A program made the translations under genes and the position numbers. A stretch of DNA of 64,000 nt from Janthinobacterium tructae (GTDB taxonomy: Bacteria; Pseudomonadota; Gammaproteobacteria; Burkholderiales; Burkholderiaceae_D): assembly GCF_006517255.1 (NCBI RefSeq), contig NZ_CP041185.1, positions 3,658,001 through 3,722,000 on the forward strand, written 5' to 3'. The notes below the pieces were generated by a model. The model was not told where the DNA came from. It did no database searches and worked only from the letters and a program-made list of their open reading frames with translations. Positions 48,056 to 60,075 of this stretch are shown here, one piece after another (within the stretch, counting starts at the first letter, position 1; the number at the start of each line of letters is the position of its first letter).

Positions 48056-50221
48056 TTACGAAGACAGGGCGGTATTGCCGGGCGCGGGCAGCGCGGCTGC
48101 AGCGCTCGCTGGCAAGGGAATGGGCAGCAGAATTTCAAACGAGGTGCCGGACTTGCTGCTGCGGCAGCCGATCACGCCATGCAGGCGCGTGACCAGGTCA
48201 TGTACGATGGACAAGCCCAGGCCGTGATGCGCCCCTTCCTTGTTGCTGCGCACGGGCGAGAACAGATTCGCCAGCACCTCGGCGGACAAACCGGCGCCAT
48301 TATCGCTGACGCACAGTTCCAGATACAGGCGGCGGTCGCGGTTGACGTGGCCACGGTTCGCCACTTCGATGCGCCCGCCATCGGGCAGGGCTTCGACGGC
48401 ATTTTTCAGCAGGTTGAGCAGGATTTGCTTGAGCATGTCGGCATCGGCCTCCACCTCGCATGGCGCGTCCTGCATGCGCGTGACCACCTCGATCTTCGGT
48501 GGCAGGAAGTCGGTGGCGCGGAACAATCGCAGCACATCGTCGACCACGCGCGCGCAATCGGTCACGCCACCGGCCGCCACCGGCTGCAAATCGGCCAGGC
48601 CGCCGATCAACTGCCCGACCCTGTCGATCTCTTCGTTCAGGATAGCCATCTCGCTGCTGACCGGCTGCTGTTTCTCCAGCTTGTGATCGAGCACGCTCAG
48701 ATAGTTCTTGATGATGGATAGCGGGTTATTCACTTCATGCACGACGCGGCGCGAGGCGGCGCGGTATTCCTCGGTCACGTGATCGAGCTGGCGCCGTGCC
48801 AGCCCGCGCGCATTGACGGCCGTTTCCAGCGCCATGGCGGCCTGGTTGGCATACGCGCGCAGGAAACCCTCGCGCTTCTGGCAAGCGGCAATCTGCCACG
48901 CCGCCACGCCGCCGATCAGCACCCCAAGGCTGCGCTGGCCCGCCACCAAAGGCACGCAGACCAGGCTATCGGTACCAAGAATGCGGAACATCTGCTCCTC
49001 GACGATGCCCAGCGCCGGCATGTCGCGTTTCAAGAACGCCTGCTTGCCCTCCAGCGCCGCGGCGGCCAGGGGCCCGCCCTTGGCCAGCGGGATCGAGAAG
49101 CCGGCCAGGCGCTGCTGATGTTCACCCGCCGCCACCCCCACCAGCGCATGGCCGGTGGGGTTTTGCAGCAGGATGATGGCGGTGTCGAAATCGAACAGGA
49201 TGCGCGCCGAGCGCGTGATGGCCTCCAAAAGGCTGCTCTCGCCCTGCTGCCGGGCAAAGGTCTGGCCCACTTCGGATACCAGCACCATGTTGCGCACTTC
49301 GTCGGACAGGCGCTGCTGCACCGGATCGACGGATGGCGGCGCATACGCGGGCGGGGTGGCGATATCGTCCGCGCCGGCCAGGTCGATGCCCAGGTGCTGC
49401 GCCGTCTGCTCCACCTGGCGCGCGACGCTGCCGGCCAGGTTTTCCAGTACCTCCAGCTCCAGCGCGCAAAATTGCGCCGCCTGCGTAATCGATTCCACAT
49501 CGTCGGCATGGCAGCACAGCAGGTGCGCCAGGCGCACGATGCGAATCAAGGGATGACTGGCCTCCAGGCGCGCCAGCGGTTCATGGTGATACAGCACGCT
49601 GTCGGCCAGGAAGGAATCGAGCTGCCAGCGCTCGATCAGCCAGGCGCCCGCTTCGGCATGCGTGATCTGCAGGGTGCGCTGTTCCACCGCGCACAGGGCG
49701 GCATCGTCGCGCGCCGTGAAATTGAACGCGTATTCCTTCGGCGCCGTGGCCAGCAAGGCCAGGCGGCCCACGTTGTGCAGCAATCCCGCCAGGTACGCTT
49801 CCTCGACGTGCGGATAGGCCATGGCCTTGGCCAGCGCGCGCGCCATGACGGCGACCGACAGCGAGCTTTTCCAGAAGGCGCGCAAATCCGTGCTGCCGGA
49901 ATGGGGAAAGCTGTTGAAGGTCTGGAAGACGGATTCGCTGATGACCAGGGTCTTGATCATGTCCGTGCCCAGGGACACGAGCGACTGTTCCAGACTGACG
50001 ACCTTGCCCTGGCGATGGTAGGCCGAGCTGTTGGCCACGCCGAGGATCTTGCTGCTCATGCCCGCATCCTTGGCGATCAGGGCGGCCAGCTCCGGCATGC
50101 CAGCATCGTCGGCCTGCAGGTGGGCGATCAGTTTGATGAGAATCTGCGGCATGGCCGGCAGGCGGGCAATCAGCAGGCGATTGCGAATATCTTGATCAGA
50201 TTGTTGCATCGTATCAGGCAT
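48056..50221 (-). CDS. HDOD-GAF-histidine kinase
   Basis: This 721-residue cytoplasmic protein begins with an HDOD domain (LPAMPQILIKLIAHL, MSSKILGVANSSAYH, LAGLLHNVGRLAL, about residues 20-270). It then has a GAF domain (about 330-470) and a kinase module with phospho-acceptor His in RRVVHEVNNPLSII (about residue 527), LLKNAVEALPDGG, DNGAGL and GLGLSIV. No membrane helices are present. It lies 5 bp before the REC-GGDEF-EAL gene and probably phosphorylates its receiver. The combination suggests an internal stress or redox signal feeding c-di-GMP control. Confidence 0.9.
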   Translation of the reverse strand: MPDTMQQSDQDIRNRLLIARLPAMPQILIKLIAHLQADDAGMPELAALIAKDAGMSSKILGVANSSAYHRQGKVVSLEQSLVSLGTDMIKTLVISESVFQTFNSFPHSGSTDLRAFWKSSLSVAVMARALAKAMAYPHVEEAYLAGLLHNVGRLALLATAPKEYAFNFTARDDAALCAVEQRTLQITHAEAGAWLIERWQLDSFLADSVLYHHEPLARLEASHPLIRIVRLAHLLCCHADDVESITQAAQFCALELEVLENLAGSVARQVEQTAQHLGIDLAGADDIATPPAYAPPSVDPVQQRLSDEVRNMVLVSEVGQTFARQQGESSLLEAITRSARILFDFDTAIILLQNPTGHALVGVAAGEHQQRLAGFSIPLAKGGPLAAAALEGKQAFLKRDMPALGIVEEQMFRILGTDSLVCVPLVAGQRSLGVLIGGVAAWQIAACQKREGFLRAYANQAAMALETAVNARGLARRQLDHVTEEYRAASRRVVHEVNNPLSIIKNYLSVLDHKLEKQQPVSSEMAILNEEIDRVGQLIGGLADLQPVAAGGVTDCARVVDDVLRLFRATDFLPPKIEVVTRMQDAPCEVEADADMLKQILLNLLKNAVEALPDGGRIEVANRGHVNRDRRLYLELCVSDNGAGLSAEVLANLFSPVRSNKEGAHHGLGLSIVHDLVTRLHGVIGCRSSKSGTSFEILLPIPLPASAAAALPAPGNTALSS

Positions 50222-50411
50222 TGCCGGTTCGAAAAGGATGAGCGCTCAGCAGCGAAGCGCGGCCACGTCCAGAGGAATCCTCCACTCCTGTAACCCAAAA
50301 ACAAACTGCCTGAGAGGATGCCGGGGAAAAAGTCATCTTATCATAGCATCCTGCATTAATTGCAATATAGAAAATTAAGTTGAAAAAAATCCAGCGTTCT
50401 GCCGTGGAAAC

Positions 50412-51713
50412 TTATGCCTTGAAGGAACCCAGCAAACGCTGGCGGAAGCGCCGCGAGATCAGCCACAGCGCCAGCGCCAGGGCTGTAAATGCCAGCTGGC
50501 CCGAGGCCAGCCACAGCACGGAACCGGACAGCAGCGGCGAGATCACGCCGGCCACCACGGCACCGAGCAAGGTGCTGGCGAACGACTGGCACGAGGCGAC
50601 CGTGCCGCGGATATGCGGGAACAGGTCCAGCGCCAGCAGGGTCGCGCCCGGCCCCACCAGCGACATGCCGAAGGTGTAGAAGAACAGCGGCAGCACCGAC
50701 CAGGGCAGCGATGGCGGCAGGAACAGGTGGTACACGACATTGACGCTCGCAGCGCACAGAAGGAAAGCAAAGCCGATGCCGATCTGGCGCGCGAACGTGA
50801 CCTTGCCGGCGATGCGGTTGGCCGCCAGGGCGCCCATGAAAATCCCGCTCACGCAGGGAATGAACAGCCAGGCGAATTGCGATGGACCCAGGCCCAGCTG
50901 CTTAGGCAGCATTTCCGGCGCGGCCGTGATGAACAGGAACAGGCCCGCGAAATTGAGGGCGACGATGCCGGCCTTGATGTGGAACAGGGGCGAGCGCAGG
51001 ATCTGGCCATAGCTCGACGCCAGGAAACGGGGATTGAAGGGCTGGCGCTTTTCCATCGGCAGGGTTTCAGGCAGGCGCCAGTAGCAGAACGCCAGCAGCA
51101 CCACCGTGTAAAAGGCGAGGAACAGGAAGATCGAGCGCCAGTCGAACCAGATGACGATCCAGCCGCCGAGGATGGGCGCCACTGCCGGGGCGATGGAAAA
51201 GATCATCGTCACCAGCGACAGCAAACGCGCCGCCGCCGCATCGGCATACAGGTCGCGGATGATGGCGCGGCTGATCACCACGCCGGCACCGGCCGAGACA
51301 CCCTGCAGGATGCGGAAGAACCATAAATAATGCACCGTGTGCGCCGAAGCGCAGCCGAGCGAGCCGATGGCAAACATCAGCAGCGATACCAGCACCACGT
51401 TGCGCCGCCCAAAGGTGTCCGAGATCGCGCCATGCCACAGCACCATGCCGGCAAAGGCCAGCATGTAGAACGTCAGCGACTGCTGCACTTCCAGCGGCGA
51501 CGCCTGCAGCGAACCCTGGATCGCGCCAAAGGCGGGCAGATAGGTGTCGATCGACAAAGGCCCCAGCATCGACAGGCCCGCCAGCAGCATGGCCAGCGCA
51601 CTGCGGCTCAGCGGCGCCATGTGGCTCGGGGTGGGAGGCGGAACGGGCGTGACCGGGTCGGGCGGCACACTCGCCGGAGGGATGGGAAACATGGCGGATC
51701 CAGGGTGACACAT
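50412..51713 (-). CDS. MFS multidrug efflux transporter, Bcr/CflA type
   Basis: The protein has 433 residues at most and twelve membrane helices. Bcr/CflA motifs are LSIDTYLPAF in helix 1, HGAISDTFGRRNVVL in loop 2-3, and FFRILQGVSAGAGVV in helix 4. The start is uncertain: M1 (51713), M8 (51692) and M32 (51620) are all possible, and the first 30 residues are Pro-rich and unlike the family, so the shorter form starting MAPLSRSALAM is plausible. The 190 bp downstream to 50222 show no gene. Substrate unknown. Confidence 0.88.
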   Translation of the reverse strand: MCHPGSAMFPIPPASVPPDPVTPVPPPTPSHMAPLSRSALAMLLAGLSMLGPLSIDTYLPAFGAIQGSLQASPLEVQQSLTFYMLAFAGMVLWHGAISDTFGRRNVVLVSLLMFAIGSLGCASAHTVHYLWFFRILQGVSAGAGVVISRAIIRDLYADAAAARLLSLVTMIFSIAPAVAPILGGWIVIWFDWRSIFLFLAFYTVVLLAFCYWRLPETLPMEKRQPFNPRFLASSYGQILRSPLFHIKAGIVALNFAGLFLFITAAPEMLPKQLGLGPSQFAWLFIPCVSGIFMGALAANRIAGKVTFARQIGIGFAFLLCAASVNVVYHLFLPPSLPWSVLPLFFYTFGMSLVGPGATLLALDLFPHIRGTVASCQSFASTLLGAVVAGVISPLLSGSVLWLASGQLAFTALALALWLISRRFRQRLLGSFKA

Positions 51714-51730
51714 CCGGCTTTCTCAGCTGC

Positions 51731-51855
51731 CAAAATATCTGAGAAAACCGTAGCGAGCGGAAGTGAATTGTGGCCGAGAGCGCAACCGTACTTTAGTACG
51801 GTGAGCACCGCAGGCCGCAAGTCACAACGCGCAGTAGGTTTAATCAGATATTTTT
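51731..51855. repeat. 125-bp imperfect palindromic element
   Basis: AAAATATCTGA at the left matches TCAGATATTTT at the right, and the arms stay partly complementary inward to ACCGTAC-TTTA-GTACGGT at the centre. The right end supplies the TGA stop and last codons of the methyltransferase gene (51844). It is probably a MITE-like or REP-like element. Confidence 0.7.
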
Positions 51856-53046
51856 AGGTTTTGCTTCTTCGCGGCGGTTGTAACCTGCCACCATATCAAA
51901 GCGGAACAGACGGCATTCCAGCGCGCCGTTGAAGAAAGGCGTCTTGCGCGCTTCCTTCAACCGCAGCAGCTTGGGCAAGCCCAGGTCGGCCGTGAAGAGG
52001 AACACGGTCCACCCGGCGAAGCGCTGCTTCAGGGTTGTGCCCATGGCCGAATAGAAGGAGGTCGACAATTCATCTTCCGGGATGGTGCTGTCGCCGCGCA
52101 CGCCGATACGCTCGCCGTACGGCGGATTGGTCAGCATGATGCCCGGCACGTCGCTTGGCGGCTTGACTTCCTGCGCCTCGATCTGTTTCAAGGGCACGTC
52201 GAAACGCACGCCAGCGCAACGCAGGTTATGGCGTGTCATGGCCACCATATCGCCCGAGATGTCGCTGCCGAAAATGGTCGGTTCGGCTGGCAGCGGATTG
52301 ACCTTGATGGCGTTTTTCATGGCATTCCACGGCGCCGGATCGAAGTCGTGGAAATTTTCAAAGGCGAACTGGCGCGTGGCACCAGGTGGAATACCCTGCA
52401 ACATCTGCGCCGCTTCGGCCAGGATGGTGCCGGAACCGCACATCGGGTCGAACAGCACCATGCCCGGCTTCCAGCCCGACACGCGCAGCAGACCGGCGGC
52501 CAGGTTTTCGCGCAGCGGCGCGTCGCCCGTCTCTTCGCGCCAGCCGCGCTTGAACAGGGCTTCGCCCGAAGTGTCGAGGTAGACGGTAAATGTGTGCGCG
52601 TCGAGGAAGCCGACGATGCGCATGTCCGGCGTCTTGGTGTTGACCGATGGGCGCTCGTTGAACTGGTCGCGGAAGCGGTCGCAGATCGCATCCTTGATTT
52701 TCAATGTCGTGAATTCCAGGCTGCGCAGCGGCGACTTCACGGCCGTGACGTCGACGCGAATCGTGTGGTGCACGCCGAACCAGTCTTCCCAGGCTTGCGC
52801 CAGTGTCAGGTCATAGATATCGTTTTCCGTCTTGTAGCCGGAATGGGCCATGCGCATCAGCACGCGCGAAGCGATGCGCGAATGCAGATTGATGCGGTAG
52901 GAGTCCAGCAGGTCGCCCGAGCAATGTACGCCGCCCGGTACCTGGTTGTGGACCTTCATGGTCGAACTATCCTGGGCGATCTCGCCCAGTTCCTCGGCCA
53001 GCGCCGCTTCCATGCCGCGCGGGCATGGGCAAAAATATGAAGCCAT
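51844..53046 (-). CDS. THUMP-domain class I RNA methyltransferase (RlmL N-terminal type)
   Basis: The 400-residue protein has an N-terminal ferredoxin-like and THUMP domain (about 50-165) and a SAM-dependent domain with DPMCGSGTILAEAA and the catalytic NPPYGER. It resembles the N-terminal half of E. coli RlmL, which methylates G2445 of 23S rRNA; the RlmK half is absent, as in many Betaproteobacteria. The last codons (KNI, stop) come from the palindromic element at 51731-51855. Confidence 0.88.
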   Translation of the reverse strand: MASYFCPCPRGMEAALAEELGEIAQDSSTMKVHNQVPGGVHCSGDLLDSYRINLHSRIASRVLMRMAHSGYKTENDIYDLTLAQAWEDWFGVHHTIRVDVTAVKSPLRSLEFTTLKIKDAICDRFRDQFNERPSVNTKTPDMRIVGFLDAHTFTVYLDTSGEALFKRGWREETGDAPLRENLAAGLLRVSGWKPGMVLFDPMCGSGTILAEAAQMLQGIPPGATRQFAFENFHDFDPAPWNAMKNAIKVNPLPAEPTIFGSDISGDMVAMTRHNLRCAGVRFDVPLKQIEAQEVKPPSDVPGIMLTNPPYGERIGVRGDSTIPEDELSTSFYSAMGTTLKQRFAGWTVFLFTADLGLPKLLRLKEARKTPFFNGALECRLFRFDMVAGYNRREEAKPKNI

Positions 53047-53100
53047 AATGAGGATACCTTTTATCCGTTGAAAAACAATTAACTAAAAATTTCAAAACTT

Positions 53101-53234
53101 GTCGGATTACGCGCGCAGCGCTAATCCGACCTACATCCAATATCTTGCACAGGTCGGCGCAGGTCGGCGTAGGTCGGCTTAGCCCGTCAGGGCGTAAGCC
53201 GACATGCCGCACACTGCGCTAATCCGACCTACAA
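53101..53234. repeat. Cluster of REP-like repeats
   Basis: Units GTCGGATTA...TAATCCGAC (53101-53130) and GTCGGCTTA...TAAGCCGAC form two hairpins, with three AGGTCGGC(G) direct repeats between them, and a third TAATCCGACCTAC unit ends at 53232. The final unit supplies the TAG stop of the neighbouring isomerase gene (53229-53231). It lies between two minus-strand genes. Confidence 0.75.
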
Positions 53235-53846
53235 CGTCTCCAGCGCGCGCTCGACAAAATCGAGGCGGTCCTGGCCCCAGAACCCTTCACCATCGACGAT
53301 GTACCACGGCGAGCCGAAGACGCTGGCGGCCGTTGCCGCATCCGTATTGGCATCGTATTCGGCCTGCACACTGGCCGTTTCCGACGTTTTCAGCAACTGG
53401 CGGCCTTCGAAGCCCGCATCGACGGCGATCTGCACCAGTGTCTCTTCATCGCCGATATTGCGCTCTTCGGCCCACAGGCCGCGCATGATGGCGTGCGCCA
53501 GGTTCAGCGAGGCTTCCACGCCGTGCGCCAGGCGCGTGGCGATGATCAGCTTGGCCGAGGCTTCCGGCGACACGGGGAAGAACTTTGGCTGCAAGGTCAA
53601 TGGCACTTGCAAAAAGGCCGACCAGCGCGCCAGTTCGGCCAGGCGATACGCCTGGCGCTGCGGTGCGCGCTTGGCCAGCGGCAGGCCGCCCGACACGCTG
53701 AAAACCTTGCCCAGGTCGAAAGGGCGCACGTCGATCTGTGCGCCCGTCTTTGCGGCGATGGCCATCAGGCGCGCGTGACCCAGGTAGGTCCATGGCGAGT
53801 GAGGCGCGAAGAAATACTGCACGACTTTGTTCTGGCTTGCACTCAT
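53229..53846 (-). CDS. 2-hydroxychromene-2-carboxylate isomerase (DsbA/kappa-GST fold)
   Basis: This 205-residue protein has a DsbA-like thioredoxin fold with the active-site segment FFAPHSPWTYLGH (Ser instead of the CxxC of DsbA), as in glutathione-dependent HCCA isomerases. The C-terminal VFGSPWYIVDGEGFWGQDRLDFVE is also typical. The family isomerises aromatic degradation intermediates, but many members have unknown substrates. No aromatic-degradation genes are nearby. The stop codon lies inside a REP-like repeat. Confidence 0.88.
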   Translation of the reverse strand: MSASQNKVVQYFFAPHSPWTYLGHARLMAIAAKTGAQIDVRPFDLGKVFSVSGGLPLAKRAPQRQAYRLAELARWSAFLQVPLTLQPKFFPVSPEASAKLIIATRLAHGVEASLNLAHAIMRGLWAEERNIGDEETLVQIAVDAGFEGRQLLKTSETASVQAEYDANTDAATAASVFGSPWYIVDGEGFWGQDRLDFVERALETL

Positions 53847-53856
53847 CTCGATTCCC

Positions 53857-54294
53857 TTAGAAAGGCTTGACCACGACCAGCACCACGACGGCCAGCAGCA
53901 TCACCACCGGCACTTCATTAAACCAGCGGAACCAGGTGTGGCTGCGCTTGTTGAGACCTTTTTCAAACTTGCGCAGAATGGCACCGCAGGCGTGATGGTA
54001 GCCGAGCAGCAGCACCACGAACGTCAGCTTGGCGTGCATCCAGCCCGGTATCTTCACGCGGCCTTCGCCCCCACCGTACAACATCCACATCAAGGCCAGT
54101 CCCAGCACCATCGCCGGCAGCGCCAGCAGGGACATGAAGCGGTACAGCTTGCGCGCCATCAGCAACAGTCGCTCGGTGGCCACCGTTTCCGTCTCCATCG
54201 CCAGGTTCACGAAAATACGCGGCAAATAAAACAGGCCGGCAAACCAGGACATGACGAAGATGATATGGAAGGCTTTGGTCCAGAGAAAGAGCAT
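53857..54294 (-). CDS. hemJ: HemJ-like protoporphyrinogen oxidase (CopD/UPF0093 family)
   Basis: The 145-residue membrane protein has four helices and the HemJ opening LWTKAFHIIFVMSWFAGLFYLPRIFV, with the conserved His and Arg, followed by KLYRFMSLLALPAMVLG and GWMHAKLTFVVLLLGYHHACG. HemJ oxidises protoporphyrinogen IX in heme synthesis. ATG 54294 was chosen because the family starts at MLFLWTKA; the frame to 54390 adds an unrelated tail. It lies 10 bp upstream of the isomerase gene. Confidence 0.85.
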   Translation of the reverse strand: MLFLWTKAFHIIFVMSWFAGLFYLPRIFVNLAMETETVATERLLLMARKLYRFMSLLALPAMVLGLALMWMLYGGGEGRVKIPGWMHAKLTFVVLLLGYHHACGAILRKFEKGLNKRSHTWFRWFNEVPVVMLLAVVVLVVVKPF

Positions 54295-54364
54295 GGGGTT
54301 CCCAGTGTCAGAGGTGGAGAAAAATGCGAGCGCGGGCCGCCTTGTGGGCAACCCGCGAAAGAGA

Positions 54365-55648
54365 CTATTTACGGACTTCGCCGTGACCAAAGACCACGTA
54401 CTTGAGCGATGTCAGGCCTTCCAGTCCCACCGGGCCACGCGCGTGCAGCTTGTCGTTCGAGATACCGATCTCGGCGCCCAGGCCATACTCGAAGCCATCG
54501 GCAAAACGCGTCGACGCGTTCACCATCACCGAGGCGGAATCGACCTCGCGCAGGAAGCGCAGCGCATCGCTGTAGTCTTCCGTAATGATGGACTCCGTGT
54601 GCTTGGACGAATACCGGTTGATGTGGTCCATCGCTTCATCGATACCGTCGACGACCCTGATCGACAGGATCGCCGCCAGGTACTCGGTGGACCAGTCTTC
54701 CTCGGTGGCGGGCACCAGGTGCGGATAAGCGGCGGCGGCCAGGATCGCATGGCTTTCCGGATCGGCACGCAGTTCGACCTGCTTGGTCAGGTACAGTTCG
54801 GCCAGCTGCGGCAGCACGGTTGCGGCAATGGCGCGCGACACCAGCAGGGTTTCCATGGTGTTGCAGGTGCCGTAGCGGTGGCACTTCGCGTTGAAGCCGA
54901 TATCGATCGCCTTCCTGATATCGGCCTTGGCGTCGATATACACATGGCAGATGCCATCGAGGTGCTTGATCATCGGCACGGTGGCCTCGGCCATCAGGCG
55001 CGCGATCAATCCCTTGCCGCCACGCGGCACGATGACGTCGACGAATTGCGGCATGGTGATGAGGGCGCCGACGGCTGCACGGTCGGTGGTGTCGATCACT
55101 TGCACGGCATCGGCCGGCAGACCTGCTCCCAGCAAGCCCTCGGCCACCAGCTTGGCCAGCGCGCGGTTGCAATGAATCGCTTCCGAGCCGCCGCGCAAAA
55201 TCGTCGCGTTGCCGCTCTTGATGCACAGGCCGGCCGCGTCCACCGTCACGTTCGGACGCGCTTCATAGATGATGCCGATGACGCCCAGCGGCACGCGCAT
55301 CTGGCCCACCTGGATGCCCGTCGGACGGAATTTCATGTTCGAGATCTCGCCGATCGGGTCGGCCAGCGCGACGATTTGCGTCAAGCCTTCGACCATGGTG
55401 GCAATGGCGGCGTCGGACAGGGTCAGACGGTCCAGCATGGCCGGGGCCAGGCCGGCAGCAGCAGCCGCATCGAGGTCGCGCTGGTTGGCCGCGCGCAGCA
55501 GGTCGGCGTCGCGCACGATGGCGGCGGCGATCAGGGTCAAGGCACGGTTGCGCGTGGCGCTGTCGGCACGCGCCATGGCGCGCGAAGCGGCGCGCGCGCG
55601 CGTGCCCACGTCCTGCATATATTCTGTGATGTCCATGCTCGTATCCAT
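54365..55648 (-). CDS. proA: Gamma-glutamyl phosphate reductase
   Basis: The 427-residue NADPH enzyme catalyses the second step of proline synthesis, reducing glutamyl-5-phosphate to the semialdehyde. Visible motifs are [45 protein letters not shown], the catalytic Cys in [13 protein letters not shown], and [25 protein letters not shown] near the end. Starts at 55648 or 55636 are both possible; the upstream open frame to 55939 is not similar. holA ends 11 bp upstream. Confidence 0.95.
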   Translation of the reverse strand: MDTSMDITEYMQDVGTRARAASRAMARADSATRNRALTLIAAAIVRDADLLRAANQRDLDAAAAAGLAPAMLDRLTLSDAAIATMVEGLTQIVALADPIGEISNMKFRPTGIQVGQMRVPLGVIGIIYEARPNVTVDAAGLCIKSGNATILRGGSEAIHCNRALAKLVAEGLLGAGLPADAVQVIDTTDRAAVGALITMPQFVDVIVPRGGKGLIARLMAEATVPMIKHLDGICHVYIDAKADIRKAIDIGFNAKCHRYGTCNTMETLLVSRAIAATVLPQLAELYLTKQVELRADPESHAILAAAAYPHLVPATEEDWSTEYLAAILSIRVVDGIDEAMDHINRYSSKHTESIITEDYSDALRFLREVDSASVMVNASTRFADGFEYGLGAEIGISNDKLHARGPVGLEGLTSLKYVVFGHGEVRK

Positions 55649-55659
55649 ATAGTTAAAAA

Positions 55660-56676
55660 CTAGCCTCGGGCGATCTTCAGGCCCAGCTGCAGCATGGCAT
55701 CCCAGGCATCGCCCGCGTAGCCCTTGGCGCGCAAGCCCTTGATCATCTTGTCCACCTGCGCCGCCTGCTGCAGCGCCGCTTCCAGCACGGGCAGCGAGAT
55801 GCGCCGCAGGGCCGGTTCCATCATCCGCTCGCGCGGTCCCCAGATGCGGTATTCCTTCAGCAGCGCGCCCAATGGGCGCCCTTGTGCCATGCCGGCCTTC
55901 AATTTTAACAGCGTGCGGATTTCCTCGGAGACGGCCCATAACACCAGCGGCAGCGCCTCGCCCTCGCCTTTCAAGCCTTCGAGCATGCGCACCAGGCGCG
56001 CCGGATCGCCGGCCAGCATGGCTTCGGACAGCTTGAAGACATCGTAGCGGGCCACGTTCAGCACCGCGTCCTGCACTTGCTCATACGTCAGCTTGCCCGC
56101 CGCGTGCAGCAAACCCAGTTTCTGGATCTCCTGGTGCGCCGCCAGCAAATTGCCCTCCACCCGTTCGGCGATGAAGTCGATGCTGGCGCGCTCCGCGCTC
56201 TGGCCCTGCGCGGCCAGGCGCTGGGATATCCAGGCCGGCAACTGCGCCCGTTCCACATTCGGAATCTCGATATACACGGCCGCCTGCTGCAGGCTGGCGA
56301 CCCAGGCCGCCTTCTGCGTGGCCCAGTCCAGCTTGGGCAAGGTGATCAGGGTCAGGTTGTCGGGACTGAGGTTTTTCGCATAGCTTTGCAGCGCCGCCCC
56401 GCCATCCTTGCCCGGCTTGCCGGTGGGGATGCGCAGCTCGATCAGTTTCTTATCGCCGAACAGCGACAGCTCCTGGTTCGCCGCCAGCAGTTCGCCCCAC
56501 TTGAAGCTGCGCTCCACCGTCAGTACGTCGCGTTCGGAAAACCCTTGCGCGCGCGCCGCGCGGCGGATCTTGTCGGCCGCTTCCAGCGCCAGCAAGTGTT
56601 CGTCGCTGGTGATCACATACAGCTGCGCCAGCGGCTTGGCCACATGCCCGTCGAGCGCGTCTATCCGCAATTGCAT
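55660..56676 (-). CDS. holA: DNA polymerase III subunit delta
   Basis: The 338-residue clamp-loader subunit has the N-terminal [37 protein letters not shown] and LITLPKLDW, a second domain with [24 protein letters not shown], and a C-terminal helical domain. It opens the beta clamp in replication. It lies in the leuS-lptE-holA run usual for Burkholderiales, 10 bp after lptE. Confidence 0.94.
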   Translation of the reverse strand: MQLRIDALDGHVAKPLAQLYVITSDEHLLALEAADKIRRAARAQGFSERDVLTVERSFKWGELLAANQELSLFGDKKLIELRIPTGKPGKDGGAALQSYAKNLSPDNLTLITLPKLDWATQKAAWVASLQQAAVYIEIPNVERAQLPAWISQRLAAQGQSAERASIDFIAERVEGNLLAAHQEIQKLGLLHAAGKLTYEQVQDAVLNVARYDVFKLSEAMLAGDPARLVRMLEGLKGEGEALPLVLWAVSEEIRTLLKLKAGMAQGRPLGALLKEYRIWGPRERMMEPALRRISLPVLEAALQQAAQVDKMIKGLRAKGYAGDAWDAMLQLGLKIARG

Positions 56677-56686
56677 GGCGTCCCCG

Positions 56687-57277
56687 TTACTGCTGCGGGG
56701 CTGCCGGCGCGACCGGTGTCACGGGCGCCACCGACATGGCCGGCAGCACCGGCTTGATGGCGGCCAGGCGGCGCATGATCTGCTGCACCAGGTCGTTGCG
56801 CATGTCGCGGTACAGCGCTGCCTCCTCGGTTTCCTTGGCCAGTACCTGCGACTCGTCGAAGGTAATCGGACGCACCAGGCTGATGGTCGTCGGAGCCAGC
56901 AACTGGTTGCCGGCCTTGTCCAGGACGCGGAAATTGATCGAATAGCCAAGTTGATACTCTTGTACGCGACCATTTTTGTTCAGCGACAAAATGGTCTTGG
57001 TACGATTCCTCTCCGGGTCGCTGAGCACTTCAAGGACAGCGTCGGCGCCATCCTTGGTGCCCACCACCTCGGTGCTGCCGATGGCGCGGATATAGCGCTT
57101 CAGGCCGATCGCCAGCGGCGATGTCTCGGGCAAGCCGATGTACATCGTCGCGAACGGCAGCATGAAACTGCCATTCGAACCGCGCAAATGAAAGCCGCAG
57201 GCCGACAACAGAACAGTCAGACCCAACGCCAGCGCGGCACGGCGGCCCAACAGCGATACTTGAGAGGAAGTCGTCAT
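56687..57277 (-). CDS. lptE: LPS-assembly lipoprotein LptE
   Basis: This 196-residue outer-membrane lipoprotein has a lipobox LSAC (Cys27) followed by GFHLRGS, the LptE signature. The body shows GYSINFRVLDKAGNQLL and ALYRDMRNDLVQQIMRRL. The tail is Pro/Ala/Val-rich. LptE plugs LptD in the LPS translocon. ATG 57277 opens the signal peptide, and the leuS stop is 2 bp upstream. Confidence 0.94.
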   Translation of the reverse strand: MTTSSQVSLLGRRAALALGLTVLLSACGFHLRGSNGSFMLPFATMYIGLPETSPLAIGLKRYIRAIGSTEVVGTKDGADAVLEVLSDPERNRTKTILSLNKNGRVQEYQLGYSINFRVLDKAGNQLLAPTTISLVRPITFDESQVLAKETEEAALYRDMRNDLVQQIMRRLAAIKPVLPAMSVAPVTPVAPAAPQQ

Positions 57278-57279
57278 GA

Positions 57280-59952
<2,673 letters not shown>

Positions 59953-60075
59953 TTATACTGGTTGTCGCCGCCCGATAGCGCGGCGCGCTGGCGGCCCGGG
60001 CCGGCATTTTTTGGCCGGCGCACAATTATGCTGTGTAATATATGGGCAATCTTGTTCTTTGCATCAAAGCCGGCC

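Noticed and set aside
44274..48227. Open frame of 1317 codons on the plus strand
   Set aside because: It is antisense to the Sel1 and GGDEF-EAL genes, whose domains are unmistakable. No similarity is visible in the plus frame.
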